Shown: positions 26,965 to 35,790, counted from the stretch's first letter. The stretch is 64,000 bases of DNA from Candidatus Eiseniibacteriota bacterium (GCA_016712505.1 JADJQY010000013.1:262010-326009); one strand, 5' to 3'. Program-made: numbers and translations. Notes: generated by a model not told the origin, from the sequence alone.

Positions 26965-28854
26965 TTACACGCCCAGTCGCTCCCGCTCTTCCTCACGGGT
27001 CAGGAAGCCGCGGTAGGCTTCACAGCGCCCGGACAACTCCGGGTGGGTGCCTTGGTCGACCAGCGTGCCCTGGTCGAAGACGAGGATGCGGTCGGCGCGG
27101 CGGATGGTTGCCAGTCGATGGCTGACCACCAGCACGATCGCTTCCGGGCAGAGCTCCTGCAGATCCCTCCAGAGCTGGTCCTCGTTGCGGGCGTCGAGGC
27201 TCGCGGTGCAGTCGTCGAGCAGCAGCAGCTCCGGGGCATCGAAGATCGCGCGCGCGATCGAGACGCGCTGGCGCTGTCCCCCGCTCACCAGCGTCCCCTT
27301 CTGTCCGAGAACCGTGCCGGAGCCCGCGGGCATGGCGCGGAGCTCCTCCCCCATCTGCGCGATCTCGAGGGCGCGGGTGATCCGGGCCTCGGTCGCAGCA
27401 CCGGTCTCTGCTCTCCCGAGCCGAACGTTCTCGGCGATCGACTCGCTGAAGAGGAGCGATTCCTGCGGCGCATAGCCGACCCGCCGACGGTAGCTTTCCG
27501 GATCGTACTCGGCCAGAGGCCGACCATTGACCGCGATCACCCCCTGCAGGGGATCGAGCAATCCGGCCAAGAGGCGAAGGACGGTCGTCTTCCCCGCCCC
27601 CACCGACCCGACCAGGGCGATCGTCTCTCTGCGGGACAGTTCGAACGAGAGGCCTCGGAGGACCGGTCGACCAGGTTCGTACTCGACCGCAACCTGCCGG
27701 AACGAGATCCGGTCGATCCGTTCGAGCGGAATCGATGCGCCGGTCTCGCGCTCCTCAGGCCGGCGGTCGCCATGGCCGCGCGATGCCGGCGTCCGTCCCG
27801 CGGGGAAGGCGTTGATCTCCTCGACGCGGTCGATGCTGACGAAGGCCTGGCGTGCCGTGACCAGCACATTGGGCAGGTCCATCATCGGTTGCACCAGCAG
27901 GTCGAGATAGACGAAGAGGGCGTACAGGGTGCCAAGGGTCATCTCGGCCCGGAGCACCATCACCCCGCCCGCCCCCAGTACCACGAGCTGGCCCACCCGG
28001 CTGGCCGTGGTCTCGAGCACGAAGAAGAGCGCCCAGAGTTGCTGCACCCGGAACTGCACCTCGAAGCGGCGGCCGAGGATTTCGCCCAGCGCGCGCGACT
28101 GTCCCTCTTCGGCCCGGAACGCCTTGACGATCCGGACACCGGAGAAGGTCGCTTCGAGCAGATCGTTCGTCTCCGAAACCGCCTTCGCCTGGGCGTCGTA
28201 GGCGCTGGTCAGCTTCTGCCGCACCGCGTAGATGCACCAGAGAAGCAGGGGGAGCGGCAACACGGCGAGGAGGGAGAGGCGCCAGTCGAGCAGGAACATC
28301 GCCGCGACGCAGAAGGTGATCTTGCTCCCAGAGTCGAGTGCGCGGAAGAAGCCGGAACAGAGGAACCAGGAGATCTTCGGGTACTCCGAGATGTCGTCGA
28401 GGAGCCGCGTGACCAGGTCGCCGGTGCGGAACCGGCGGAAGAAGTGGTGGTCCTTGCCGAGCAGCGAGGTGAAGACGCGGGTTCGGACCAGGCGGTCGAA
28501 GGTCAGGTTCATGTAGGCCCGCGCGCCGGGGTAGAAGCCGGCGAGGAAGCGCGCCACGGCGATCGCGCCCAGCATCGCCAGGGCATTCTGCAACAGCGCG
28601 CGCGGAAACCCGCCGGTGCCGCTCGCCAGTCCCTCGCCGATTCGGTCGAGCACCAGCTTGAACACCAGTGGATAGGCGATGGCCACGCCGCTCGAGACCA
28701 GGGTGAAGGCGAAGAGAAACACCAGGGCGCCGCGGTGGGGCCGCCACAGTTCGGCGATCCAGCGGAGCTTGCCGCGCACGCCGCCCGGAATCGCAAAGGG
28801 GGGCTCCGTTCGCTCCTCGGTTCGGATGGCTGGATCCTGAGCCGCGACGCTCAT
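26965..28854 (-). CDS. ABC exporter subunit 2 (TM-NBD, degenerate Walker B)
   Basis: 629-residue half-transporter. Six membrane helices in residues 40-330 (for example LVFLFAFTLVSSGVAIAYPLVFKLVLD) precede a nucleotide-binding domain with Walker A GSVGAGKTT, Q-loop YAPQESLLF, signature VSGGQRQRV, Walker B LLLLDDCTASLD and switch VVSHRL. The catalytic Glu after Walker B is Asp, so its own Walker site is degenerate. This complements the partner, whose signature is altered, as in heterodimeric exporters with one active ATP site. It overlaps the partner gene by four bases (ATGA). Substrate unknown; drug- or lipid-exporter-like. Confidence 0.92.
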   Translation of the reverse strand: MSVAAQDPAIRTEERTEPPFAIPGGVRGKLRWIAELWRPHRGALVFLFAFTLVSSGVAIAYPLVFKLVLDRIGEGLASGTGGFPRALLQNALAMLGAIAVARFLAGFYPGARAYMNLTFDRLVRTRVFTSLLGKDHHFFRRFRTGDLVTRLLDDISEYPKISWFLCSGFFRALDSGSKITFCVAAMFLLDWRLSLLAVLPLPLLLWCIYAVRQKLTSAYDAQAKAVSETNDLLEATFSGVRIVKAFRAEEGQSRALGEILGRRFEVQFRVQQLWALFFVLETTASRVGQLVVLGAGGVMVLRAEMTLGTLYALFVYLDLLVQPMMDLPNVLVTARQAFVSIDRVEEINAFPAGRTPASRGHGDRRPEERETGASIPLERIDRISFRQVAVEYEPGRPVLRGLSFELSRRETIALVGSVGAGKTTVLRLLAGLLDPLQGVIAVNGRPLAEYDPESYRRRVGYAPQESLLFSESIAENVRLGRAETGAATEARITRALEIAQMGEELRAMPAGSGTVLGQKGTLVSGGQRQRVSIARAIFDAPELLLLDDCTASLDARNEDQLWRDLQELCPEAIVLVVSHRLATIRRADRILVFDQGTLVDQGTHPELSGRCEAYRGFLTREEERERLGV

Positions 28855-30686
28855 ACCGGCTCTCCCACCCGGAACTGCAGATCGAACAGCGCGGCGTACA
28901 CCCCGCCGCGCGCGAGGAGCTGGACGTGCGTCCCTTCCTCGATCAGGCGGCCGCGCTGCATGACCAGGATCCGATCGGCCGAAGTGATGGTCGAGAGCCG
29001 GTGGGCCACGATCACCGAAGTGCGTCCGTGCAGCAGCCGCTCGAGGCTCTCCTGGATCTTTCGTTCCGTGGCCGGGTCGATCGAGGAGGTGGCCTCGTCC
29101 AGGATGAGGAGATCCGGGTCGCGCACCAGCGCCCGGGCGAAGGAGACGATCTGCCGCTCGCCCATCGAGAGGTTCTGACCCCCTTCGGAAAGGGGGGTAT
29201 CGAGCCCCTGGGGCAGGCGATCGAGCAGGCCGCGCTCTCCCAGCGCATCGAAGGCCCGCTCCAGATCGACTCGCGCGAGGTCCCGGCGGAACACCTGCAG
29301 GTTCTCCGCCACGGTGCCGGGGAAGAGGTGGATATCCTGCAGCACCAGGCCGATCCGATCGCGCCAGGCCTTCTGGTCGAACGCCCGGAGATCGACGCCA
29401 TCGAGGGTGATCCGTCCGCTGGTCGGTTGATAGAAGCGGAGCAGCAGGTTGGTCAGGGTCGACTTTCCGCCTCCCGACGGGCCGACCAGCGCGATCCGCT
29501 CGCCGCGGCGGATCCGGAAGGAGACCGTCTCGATGGCGCGCACCGTCTTGGCCGCGTCCCCTTCCGGACTTCGATACTCGAAGCTGACCTCTTCGAGGGC
29601 GAGTTCCTTCCAGTTCCGTGGGATGGTGGTGCGAGCGTCGGCCTGGTCGATCACCTGGCTCTTCGACTCCAGCATGCCGAAGACGCGATCCGCACTGGCG
29701 AACGCCTTCTGCATGAAGTGAAGCTGTTCGGTGAACACCACGATGGGGAAGAAGAGCCGCCGGGTGTACTCGACGAAGAGCACGACCGTACCCAGGGTCA
29801 GCGCGCCACCGAAGTTGCGCGCGAAGCCGAGATAGAGAATGAGCATCACCGCGAGCACCTCCGCGGTGAAGAAGAGGCTCCAGAAGCCGTAGTCGAGGAA
29901 CTCCGACCGGGTCTCGGCGCGAAATCGGTCCCGTTGCACCTTGTCGAGCTTGTCCAGGGTCCAGCGCTGCCGGCCGTACACCTGCAGGATCGGAACCGCC
30001 TGAGCGTACTCGGTGACGAAGGTCGAGAGGCGGGAGTACAGGCCTCGGGTCTTTCCGTAGAGGGGCCGCATCCACCGCATGAAAAACAGGGCGGCGATGA
30101 AGAACGGGGTCACCAGCCCGAGCACCGCGAGCGTGATCGACGGGCTGGCGAAGAACATCACGGTGACCGTGCCGACCAGGAGGACGAGGCTCCGGACCAG
30201 CGCCAGGGTCACCTCGGAGAAGAGCACCTGCAAGCGTTCGGAGTCGCTCTCGACCCGCGCCAGCAGCCGTCCGGGCGGATTGTGATCGAAAAAATCGGCC
30301 GAGAGATCGAGCAGGTGCCGGAACATGTCCTGCTTGAGCTGGCGCACCAGGGAGAGCCCCATCCGGGCGGCCATGACCGACTGGAGATAGGTCGCGATCG
30401 CACCGACGCCGAGCAGACCGAGGTAGAGCCCGGCGGTCTGGACGATGGCGTCGAAGCGCCCGCTGCGACCCGATTCCGGGATGTCGTGGTCGATGAGCCG
30501 GCGGATGAGCAGGGGGCCGATCAGTTCCGCCCCGACCGCAGTCAGGATGAGCAGGATCGCGCCCGCGACGGTGCTGCGGTACGGACGCATCCGTGCCGCG
30601 AGGCGACGCAGTGACTCGGCGATCGGCAGTCTGCGGACCGACGACTCGTCGTCCGGGCCGATATCATCCCAATCCCAGAAGGGCAA
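28851..30686 (-). CDS. ABC exporter subunit 1 (TM-NBD, canonical Walker site)
   Basis: 611-residue half-transporter paired with the downstream gene. Six helices begin at TVAGAILLILTAVGAELIGPLLIRRLI. The NBD has Walker A GPSGGGKST, Q-loop VLQDIHLFP, signature LSMGERQIV (altered from LSGGQ), Walker B LLILDEATSSID with catalytic Glu and switch VAHRL. TTG at 30686 is the likely start: GGAGG lies six bases upstream and no ATG or GTG occurs before the first helix. It follows infA by 66 bases, with a strong hairpin in between. Function is probably lipid or drug efflux; no periplasmic adaptor is adjacent. Confidence 0.92.
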   Translation of the reverse strand: MPFWDWDDIGPDDESSVRRLPIAESLRRLAARMRPYRSTVAGAILLILTAVGAELIGPLLIRRLIDHDIPESGRSGRFDAIVQTAGLYLGLLGVGAIATYLQSVMAARMGLSLVRQLKQDMFRHLLDLSADFFDHNPPGRLLARVESDSERLQVLFSEVTLALVRSLVLLVGTVTVMFFASPSITLAVLGLVTPFFIAALFFMRWMRPLYGKTRGLYSRLSTFVTEYAQAVPILQVYGRQRWTLDKLDKVQRDRFRAETRSEFLDYGFWSLFFTAEVLAVMLILYLGFARNFGGALTLGTVVLFVEYTRRLFFPIVVFTEQLHFMQKAFASADRVFGMLESKSQVIDQADARTTIPRNWKELALEEVSFEYRSPEGDAAKTVRAIETVSFRIRRGERIALVGPSGGGKSTLTNLLLRFYQPTSGRITLDGVDLRAFDQKAWRDRIGLVLQDIHLFPGTVAENLQVFRRDLARVDLERAFDALGERGLLDRLPQGLDTPLSEGGQNLSMGERQIVSFARALVRDPDLLILDEATSSIDPATERKIQESLERLLHGRTSVIVAHRLSTITSADRILVMQRGRLIEEGTHVQLLARGGVYAALFDLQFRVGEPV

Positions 30687-30695
30687 TCCCTACCT

Positions 30696-30717
30696 CCGCG
30701 GGGGGAGCCCCCCGCGG
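30696..30717 (-). terminator. Strong GC hairpin between infA and the ABC exporter genes
   Basis: CCGCGGGGGG and CCCCCCGCGG pair perfectly over 10 bp around a two-base loop. On the minus strand it ends exactly where the GGAGG ribosome site of the TTG-started ABC gene begins, so part of that site lies in the stem. It may act as an attenuator or translation control element, or as a terminator for infA. Confidence 0.5.
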
Positions 30718-30752
30718 CATCTCGAAGCTCGGGATGAAAGGGGGGCTAACGG

Positions 30753-31049
30753 CTACTTGTAGCGATAGACGACGCGACCGCGGCTGAGGTCGTACGGCGA
30801 TAGCTCGACCGTGACCTTGTCGCCGCGCAGGATGCGGATGAAATTCTTCCGCATCTTGCCGGAGATGTGCGCGAGCACGATGTGCCCGTTCTCCAGCTCG
30901 ACCCTGAACATGGCGTTGGGCAGCGGTTCCACGACCGTGCCGGTGAACTCGAGTGCATCGGATTTGATCTCCCGCACCTCTTCTTCCGGCTTGGGCACCG
31001 GGCGCTTCGCCGGGGCCGGCCGGTAGGGTCCGGGTTTTCTCTTCGGCAT
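30753..31049 (-). CDS. infA: Translation initiation factor IF-1 with N-terminal extension
   Basis: Binds the 30S A site during initiation. The 70-residue OB-fold core is highly conserved: FTGTVVEPLPNAMFRVELENGHIVLAHISGKMRKNFIRILRGDKVTVELSPYDLSRGRVVYRYK. Oddity: about 28 residues precede it (Pro/Lys/Arg-rich, PKRKPGPYRPAPAKRPVPKPEEEV) where IF-1 normally starts a few residues before the core. ATG at 31049 is supported by GGAGGAGG seven bases upstream; no good start lies closer to the core. The extension may be specific to this lineage. It is transcribed divergently from the TRAP genes. Confidence 0.93.
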   Translation of the reverse strand: MPKRKPGPYRPAPAKRPVPKPEEEVREIKSDALEFTGTVVEPLPNAMFRVELENGHIVLAHISGKMRKNFIRILRGDKVTVELSPYDLSRGRVVYRYK

Positions 31050-31121
31050 CAGACCTCCTCCCGCGACACGCGGGCATGAATCGCGGGATAGTACGCGCCG
31101 TTCCGCGCCGCGGTCAAGGAG

Positions 31122-32162
31122 ATGGGGGCCGGCGGGACGCGCCGCAGGGGAGAGTGCAGAGGCCATCGACCGCTTTTGACTCCCCCCGGTCGATCCGATA
31201 GGCTCCGGCTCCGTGCCCCCTTTGAATCGAAATCCGCGCGCCCGGTCTGGCCGGGGTCCGTCGCCCATTCCCCGCTGCGCTGCTGCCCCAGGCTGCTGCC
31301 CCGGCTGCTGCCCCTGGGGCTGGCGCTGGCGCTGGCGGTCTTCGGCTTGGGCTGCGGCACGACCCGGAAGATCGCTGTGGGCTCGATGCTGCCGATTCTC
31401 CAGGAGTCGGTCGTCGCCACCTATCGAGATCACGACCTGGTGACGGTCGAGGCGGGGATCCCGGCCAACCTGCTCCTGCTCCGCGGCCTCTGTGAAACCG
31501 AGCGAGGGAACGCCCGCCTCCACGCCCTGGCCGGACAGCTCTACTTCTCCTTTGCCTACGGATTCGTGGAGGACACCGACCGTGAACGCGCCGCCGGTCT
31601 CTATGCCGAGGGGCTTCGACTCGGTCGACAGGGTTTGAGCGGCAAACCGTGGTTCGTCACCGAGGGGCCGCTCGAAGAGCTGACGCCGCGGCTGCAGGAG
31701 ATCGATCGCGACGACGTGCCGCTGCTCTTCTGGACGATTGCCAACTGGTCAGGGTGGATCAATCTCCGACTCGACGATCCGGCGGCCGTGGCCCAACTCG
31801 GGATGGTGGAGGCGTATCTGGGGCGCGTGCTCGAACTCGAACCGGACTACTTTCTCGGCATGGCCCATGTGATGCTGGGAGCGATGCAGTGCTTTCGCCC
31901 GGTGATGTTCGGAGGAAAACCGGAGGAAGGGCGCGCCCACATCGAGGAGGCGCAGCGCATCTCGGGGAACCGGATGCTCCTCTACCACGTATTCTTTGCG
32001 CAGTACTACTGCCGCCAGACCCTCGACGAGGATGGTTTCACCCGGTCCTTGGAGCGTGTACGAAACGCGCCGGACGATCTGCTGCCCGAGTATCGGTTGT
32101 TTAACGAGGTCGCCAAACGGAAGGCGGCCCTACTGATGGAGCAAAAGGATGACCTGTTCTAG
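31122..32162 (+). CDS. TRAP transporter TatT-like lipoprotein (T component)
   Basis: Lipoprotein in which the signal segment RLLPLGLALALAVFGLGC ends in a lipobox Cys. The mature part, about 270 residues, is helical with TPR-like pairs (ANLLLLRGLCETERGNARLHALAGQLYFSFAYGFVED; AAVAQLGMVEAYLGRVLELEPDYFLGMAHVMLGA) and the GKPEEGRAHIEEAQRIS region typical of the TRAP-associated TatT family, which forms trimers that contact the P component. Start is uncertain: ATG 31122 is the only early in-frame start but gives an implausible Arg/Pro-rich N-terminus, and GTG 31213 in another frame would need a one-base shift in the GCTGCCCC repeats. It overlaps the P component gene by 14 bases. Confidence 0.82.
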   Translation: MGAGGTRRRGECRGHRPLLTPPGRSDRLRLRAPFESKSARPVWPGSVAHSPLRCCPRLLPRLLPLGLALALAVFGLGCGTTRKIAVGSMLPILQESVVATYRDHDLVTVEAGIPANLLLLRGLCETERGNARLHALAGQLYFSFAYGFVEDTDRERAAGLYAEGLRLGRQGLSGKPWFVTEGPLEELTPRLQEIDRDDVPLLFWTIANWSGWINLRLDDPAAVAQLGMVEAYLGRVLELEPDYFLGMAHVMLGAMQCFRPVMFGGKPEEGRAHIEEAQRISGNRMLLYHVFFAQYYCRQTLDEDGFTRSLERVRNAPDDLLPEYRLFNEVAKRKAALLMEQKDDLF

Positions 32163-33252
32163 TCCCCGCCGTGTCCTCCTGCGCGTGGTGCTCGCCGCCC
32201 TGACCCTGGGGGTCACCCTGGCCGGCGCTTCGGGTCCGACGGCCCTGTTCGGCGCCGCAGCCGCGGCGGCCGCGCCCCCGCCCGCCAAGGCAAACTACGA
32301 GATCAAGATCGCGACGCTCGCCCCCGAAGGCTCGACCTGGATGAAGATCATGGACGAACTCGACACGGCAATCCGGACCGAGACCCAGAACGCGGTCGGC
32401 CTGAAGTTCTACCCGGGCGGAATTCAGGGGGGCGAGGATGTCGTCCTGCGGAAGATCCGCACCGGGCAGCTGCACGGCGCGGGGTTTACCGGGGTCGGGC
32501 TCGGTGAGATCGCCCCGAGTCTCCGCGTCATGGAACTGCCCTTCCTCTTCGAGAACGAGGACGAGGTGCTGGCCGTGCATGCCCGGATGGATCCGATCTT
32601 CGAGCAGAAGATCAATCAGGGGGGCTATACGCTCCTGGGATGGGCCGAGGTTGGCTTCATCTACCTCTACAGCCGGGAGCCGTTGGCCACGACCGAACAG
32701 CTCCGCTCGACCAAGATCTGGCTGTGGCAGGGGGACCCGGTGGCCGAAGCGCTGCTCAAGACCGCGGGGGTCTCACCCGTCCCCCTCGACGTCACCGACG
32801 TGATGACCTCGCTTCAGACCGGACTGATCTCGGCGGTCTACGTCTCACCGCTGGCCTGCATCGCCCTCCAGTGGTTCACCCGGGTCAAGCATGTGACCGA
32901 CCTGCCGCTCACCCACGGGCTCGGCGCGGTCGTGGTGACCAACGAAGCCTGGGCGAAGGTGCCGGCGCAGCACCAGGCGAAGGTGCGCGAGCTCTGCCGC
33001 GGCTACTTCGACAAGCTCCGGCTCGCCACCGTGGCCGACAACGAAAGGTCGACCGACGTGATCGCTCAGGCCGGCGTGCAGACCGTGACCCTCACCCCGG
33101 ATCAGGCCCGTTCGTTCAAGGCACTCGGCGCCCAGGTGCAGCAGGCCCTGGTCGGCAAGCTGTTCGACCAGGCGCTGCTCGATCAGGTGAAGGCGGAGCT
33201 GTCGACCGCGCGCGCCGCGCAGGGCAAGCCGACCTCCGGCTCGCAGAAGTAG
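32149..33252 (+). CDS. TRAP transporter substrate-binding protein, DctP family
   Basis: Periplasmic solute-binding protein of 367 residues. Signal peptide (VLLRVVLAALTLGVTLAGA) is followed by DctP features: IKIATLAPEGSTWMKIMDEL, a GGIQGGEDVVLRKIRTGQLHGAGFTGVG segment, LRSTKIWLWQGDPVAEALLKTAGVSPVPLDVTDVMTSLQTGLISAV (the region with the conserved binding Arg/Asn in other TRAP proteins), and a helical C-terminus. ATG at 32149 has GGAG seven bases upstream and overlaps the T-component gene. No Q or M membrane subunit follows, so the transporter is incomplete in this window. Confidence 0.9.
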   Translation: MTCSSPRRVLLRVVLAALTLGVTLAGASGPTALFGAAAAAAAPPPAKANYEIKIATLAPEGSTWMKIMDELDTAIRTETQNAVGLKFYPGGIQGGEDVVLRKIRTGQLHGAGFTGVGLGEIAPSLRVMELPFLFENEDEVLAVHARMDPIFEQKINQGGYTLLGWAEVGFIYLYSREPLATTEQLRSTKIWLWQGDPVAEALLKTAGVSPVPLDVTDVMTSLQTGLISAVYVSPLACIALQWFTRVKHVTDLPLTHGLGAVVVTNEAWAKVPAQHQAKVRELCRGYFDKLRLATVADNERSTDVIAQAGVQTVTLTPDQARSFKALGAQVQQALVGKLFDQALLDQVKAELSTARAAQGKPTSGSQK

Positions 33253-33263
33253 CCGCGGCCCCG

Positions 33264-34349
33264 ATGTTTTTCCCTCGGTTCACGCGCGGAGGCCGTCGTC
33301 CGGCGGCCCGTTCGATGCTGGCGCTCGCGCTGCTCGGGATCGGCCTCCTGCACCCCTCGGCTGCTCCGGGCGAGACGAAGCCGGGCGGCTCGGGCATCCC
33401 GATCTGTCTCGGGAATGGCGGCCTGCCCGAGCTACCGCTGACCGCGACGATCACCGATTCCGTTGGGCAGGCGCTTTCGCGACACAACCATCGGGTGGTC
33501 GCGCGAACCGACAGCCTCTACCGGGCCGGGCGATTCGGACGTCCGGGGAGCGACGAGGCGAAGAAGCGTGCCTTGATCCACTTCCAACTCCGAAGCTGGA
33601 GTGGCTTTCGCTACACGGCCGACTTTGCCAATCAGACACGGCAGGTGTTGGTGGCGGCGGATGACGCCCCGCTGGCCCCGTTCTCCGCCGACTACGCGAA
33701 CGTGGCGGTCTACCCGCTGCGGTTCATCGACCAGGTGCGGATTGGCCGCGGCGGCTTCTGCATCAACTACGCGATTCCGGACGCCTACGACGAGCAGATC
33801 CTGGATGGCGGGGTGACCGTCCGGATTCGACGGATGGATCTAGAGCTCGACCACCAGGGGGTGCGGCCGGTGATCAACCGCGAGCAACCCACGTCGGAAC
33901 ACAGTACGGTCGAGCTGCTCTATGAGGCCTGCTTTGCCGGTCGGGTCACCGAGGAGCGGGTAGTCGACCGGGGCGACACGTTGCTGTTCCTTTCGATCGA
34001 CAACATCGAAGGGGCGCACGTGAGGAAGTTCGGGACCCATCGATTGGGAGCGATCACCGAGTGGCGCAGCCTGGTTCGGGGGGATGACGATCCGGCGAAC
34101 CCGCGGATCGGCGCGGCCGCCTACTTCCCCGAGATTCACCTCGAGATGCCGTTCTTCCTTCCCGACCTCGGGCTTGACGACCTCCGGGCTTACGACTACC
34201 CGCTTCCGGTGATGGAGACTTCCTGGTACCGCTCTCCTCCGAGCAGCCTGCCGGAGTGGCTCAAGGTCGACCCCAGCGGCACGATCAAGAACTGGAAACT
34301 GCACGGGCCGCGCCCCAAGGCCCTGACCGAGCGGTACCCGGATCTGTGA
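33264..34349 (+). CDS. Secreted protein of unknown function
   Basis: 361 residues with a signal peptide (ARSMLALALLGIGLLHPSAAPG). The mature protein has no recognised domain but is rich in beta-type segments: LIHFQLRSWSGFRYTADFANQTRQVLVAADDAPLAPF, DEQILDGGVTVRIRRMDLELD, and the aromatic C-terminus YRSPPSSLPEWLKVDPSGTIKNW. It begins 11 bases after the TRAP P gene, so it is probably in that operon. It might be a substrate-related or outer-membrane component; nothing in the sequence decides this. Confidence 0.7.
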   Translation: MFFPRFTRGGRRPAARSMLALALLGIGLLHPSAAPGETKPGGSGIPICLGNGGLPELPLTATITDSVGQALSRHNHRVVARTDSLYRAGRFGRPGSDEAKKRALIHFQLRSWSGFRYTADFANQTRQVLVAADDAPLAPFSADYANVAVYPLRFIDQVRIGRGGFCINYAIPDAYDEQILDGGVTVRIRRMDLELDHQGVRPVINREQPTSEHSTVELLYEACFAGRVTEERVVDRGDTLLFLSIDNIEGAHVRKFGTHRLGAITEWRSLVRGDDDPANPRIGAAAYFPEIHLEMPFFLPDLGLDDLRAYDYPLPVMETSWYRSPPSSLPEWLKVDPSGTIKNWKLHGPRPKALTERYPDL

Positions 34350-34437
34350 TCGGCCTCCCTGCGCCCCGCAGCGCACGCCGCCTCGCTCGGTGTGACGCGC
34401 TGCGACTCCCTGACACCTCCGCGGCCGGAGAAACCGT

Positions 34438-35637
34438 ATGCGGGTGATCGATCGTCGGCGTCTGGAGGCGCGGCTGCGTGATCCGTCCCTGGTTCTGGTC
34501 GACGTGCTTCCCGCGGTTTCGTGGTCGGAGGCTCACATCCCCGGCGCGCTCTCACTGCCGGTGGAGGACATCCCTCGCCGTGCCTCCGCGGTTCTTCCCG
34601 ACCGCAGGGGTGAAATCGTGGTCTACTGCGGCGGGCCCACCTGACCCCTCTCCGCGCAGGCGGTCGGCCTGCTCTCCGATCTCGGCTATACCAACGTCTG
34701 GGAGTACACCGGGGGCCTGGCGGAGTGGCGTGACGCCGGTCTGCCACTCGTCGCGGGGGGCTCTGGAGCGGCGTCCTCGCTCCGTTCCGGGCGGGCGGCG
34801 CGTGGCGTGACGTTTGCTCGGGGGGCGGACTCCTCCCGCGCCTTGCGCGGCGCCCGGGCCTTCGTCCACCTGCTGGGTGATGCGAGCTACCGGCGGTTGC
34901 TCTTGCTCTGGCTAAGTGTCGTTTTCGGCTCCGCTTTGCTCTATTTTCTGGGCGCTGTGCTGGGACAGCCTGGCCTGCGCGAGCAGGGGAGTCCGGTTGG
35001 CGGTGGTTTCGACGGAGCGCTGACTGCGATCTACTTCAGCTTCGTCACCGCCACCTCGATCGGTTTCGGAGATGTCGTCCCGGTCGGTCCGATGCGGCTG
35101 GTGGCGGTGCTCGAAGGGGCGGCGGGGCTCTTGGTGTTCGGCATCGTGGTTTCGAAGCTGGTCTCCGGTCGCCAGGAGCTGCTGACCGAGCAGATCCACC
35201 GCACCACCTTCGAGGAACGACTCGGCCGCCTCCGGACCAATCTCCATCTGGTCCTCTCGGAACTGCAGGCCATGGGGCTCGAGGACGCCTGGCGGGCGAG
35301 CAACCACGAACAGCTCACCCGTCGGATGGAGAGCGCGGCCATGGTCTTCTCGGGAGAACTCCACGCCATCCACGATCTGCTCTACCGCCCGGATCAGGTA
35401 CCGGACGAGATCGAGATGGAGGCACTGCTGGCCAATCTCGCCGCCTGCATGCGGGAGATGAGTGACCTGGTCCATCGGTCGCCCGAGAACATGCAAGGCT
35501 TCACGCTTCGGGCCAGCCTCACCACCATTCGCCGACAGGCAGGCGAGATCTGCGGCAACTGCGTCCCCCGCGAGTATGCTCCCGAGCTCAAGACCTGGAT
35601 GGACCAGATCCAGGATCTTTCTCACCGGCTCGGGTAG
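34438..35637 (+). CDS. Candidate selenoprotein: rhodanese domain fused to a two-helix K+ channel (in-frame UGA)
   Basis: One open frame of 400 codons (399 residues) interrupted only by TGA at 34642 (codon 69). Residues 1-105 form a rhodanese domain: VDVLPAVSWSEAHIPGALSLPVEDI, VVYC64GGPT-UGA69-PLSAQAVGLL, then LGYTNVWEYTGGLAEWRDAGLPL. The UGA sits where homologues have the second Cys of a CxxxxC motif. Residues about 150-245 are a potassium channel: helix LLLLWLSVVFGSALLYFLGAV, pore helix, filter T206-S-I-G-F-G-D212, helix VLEGAAGLLVFGIVVSKLV. The last 150 residues are helical and end with a CxxC (ICGNC). If UGA is a stop, the gene splits into a truncated rhodanese and a channel from GTG 34807. 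The hairpin at 34656-34672 favours selenocysteine insertion. Confidence 0.65.
34656..34672 (+). promoter_or_regulatory. Candidate bacterial SECIS hairpin
   Basis: A perfect 6-bp stem (GCAGGC / GCCTGC) closes a GGTCG loop. Its first base is 11 nt after the UGA at 34642-34644. In E. coli fdhF a 17-nt stem-loop with a GGUCU loop starts 11 nt after the UGA, and the loop G and U contact SelB. The length and spacing here are the same. The bulged U of the fdhF stem is absent. Confidence 0.6.
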
Positions 35638-35790
35638 GGCAGAGGCGCGGCGGATCGCTGCCGGGGGCTAAAGGCGCACGGTTCGACCGTGGTATGAAGA
35701 GAGCGCCCGATCCCTGGACCACCGGCGTGGCATTCGGGGACGGTGCCGAGCGACTCCCGGATCCTCAAGTGACACGGAAAGGAGAGCATC

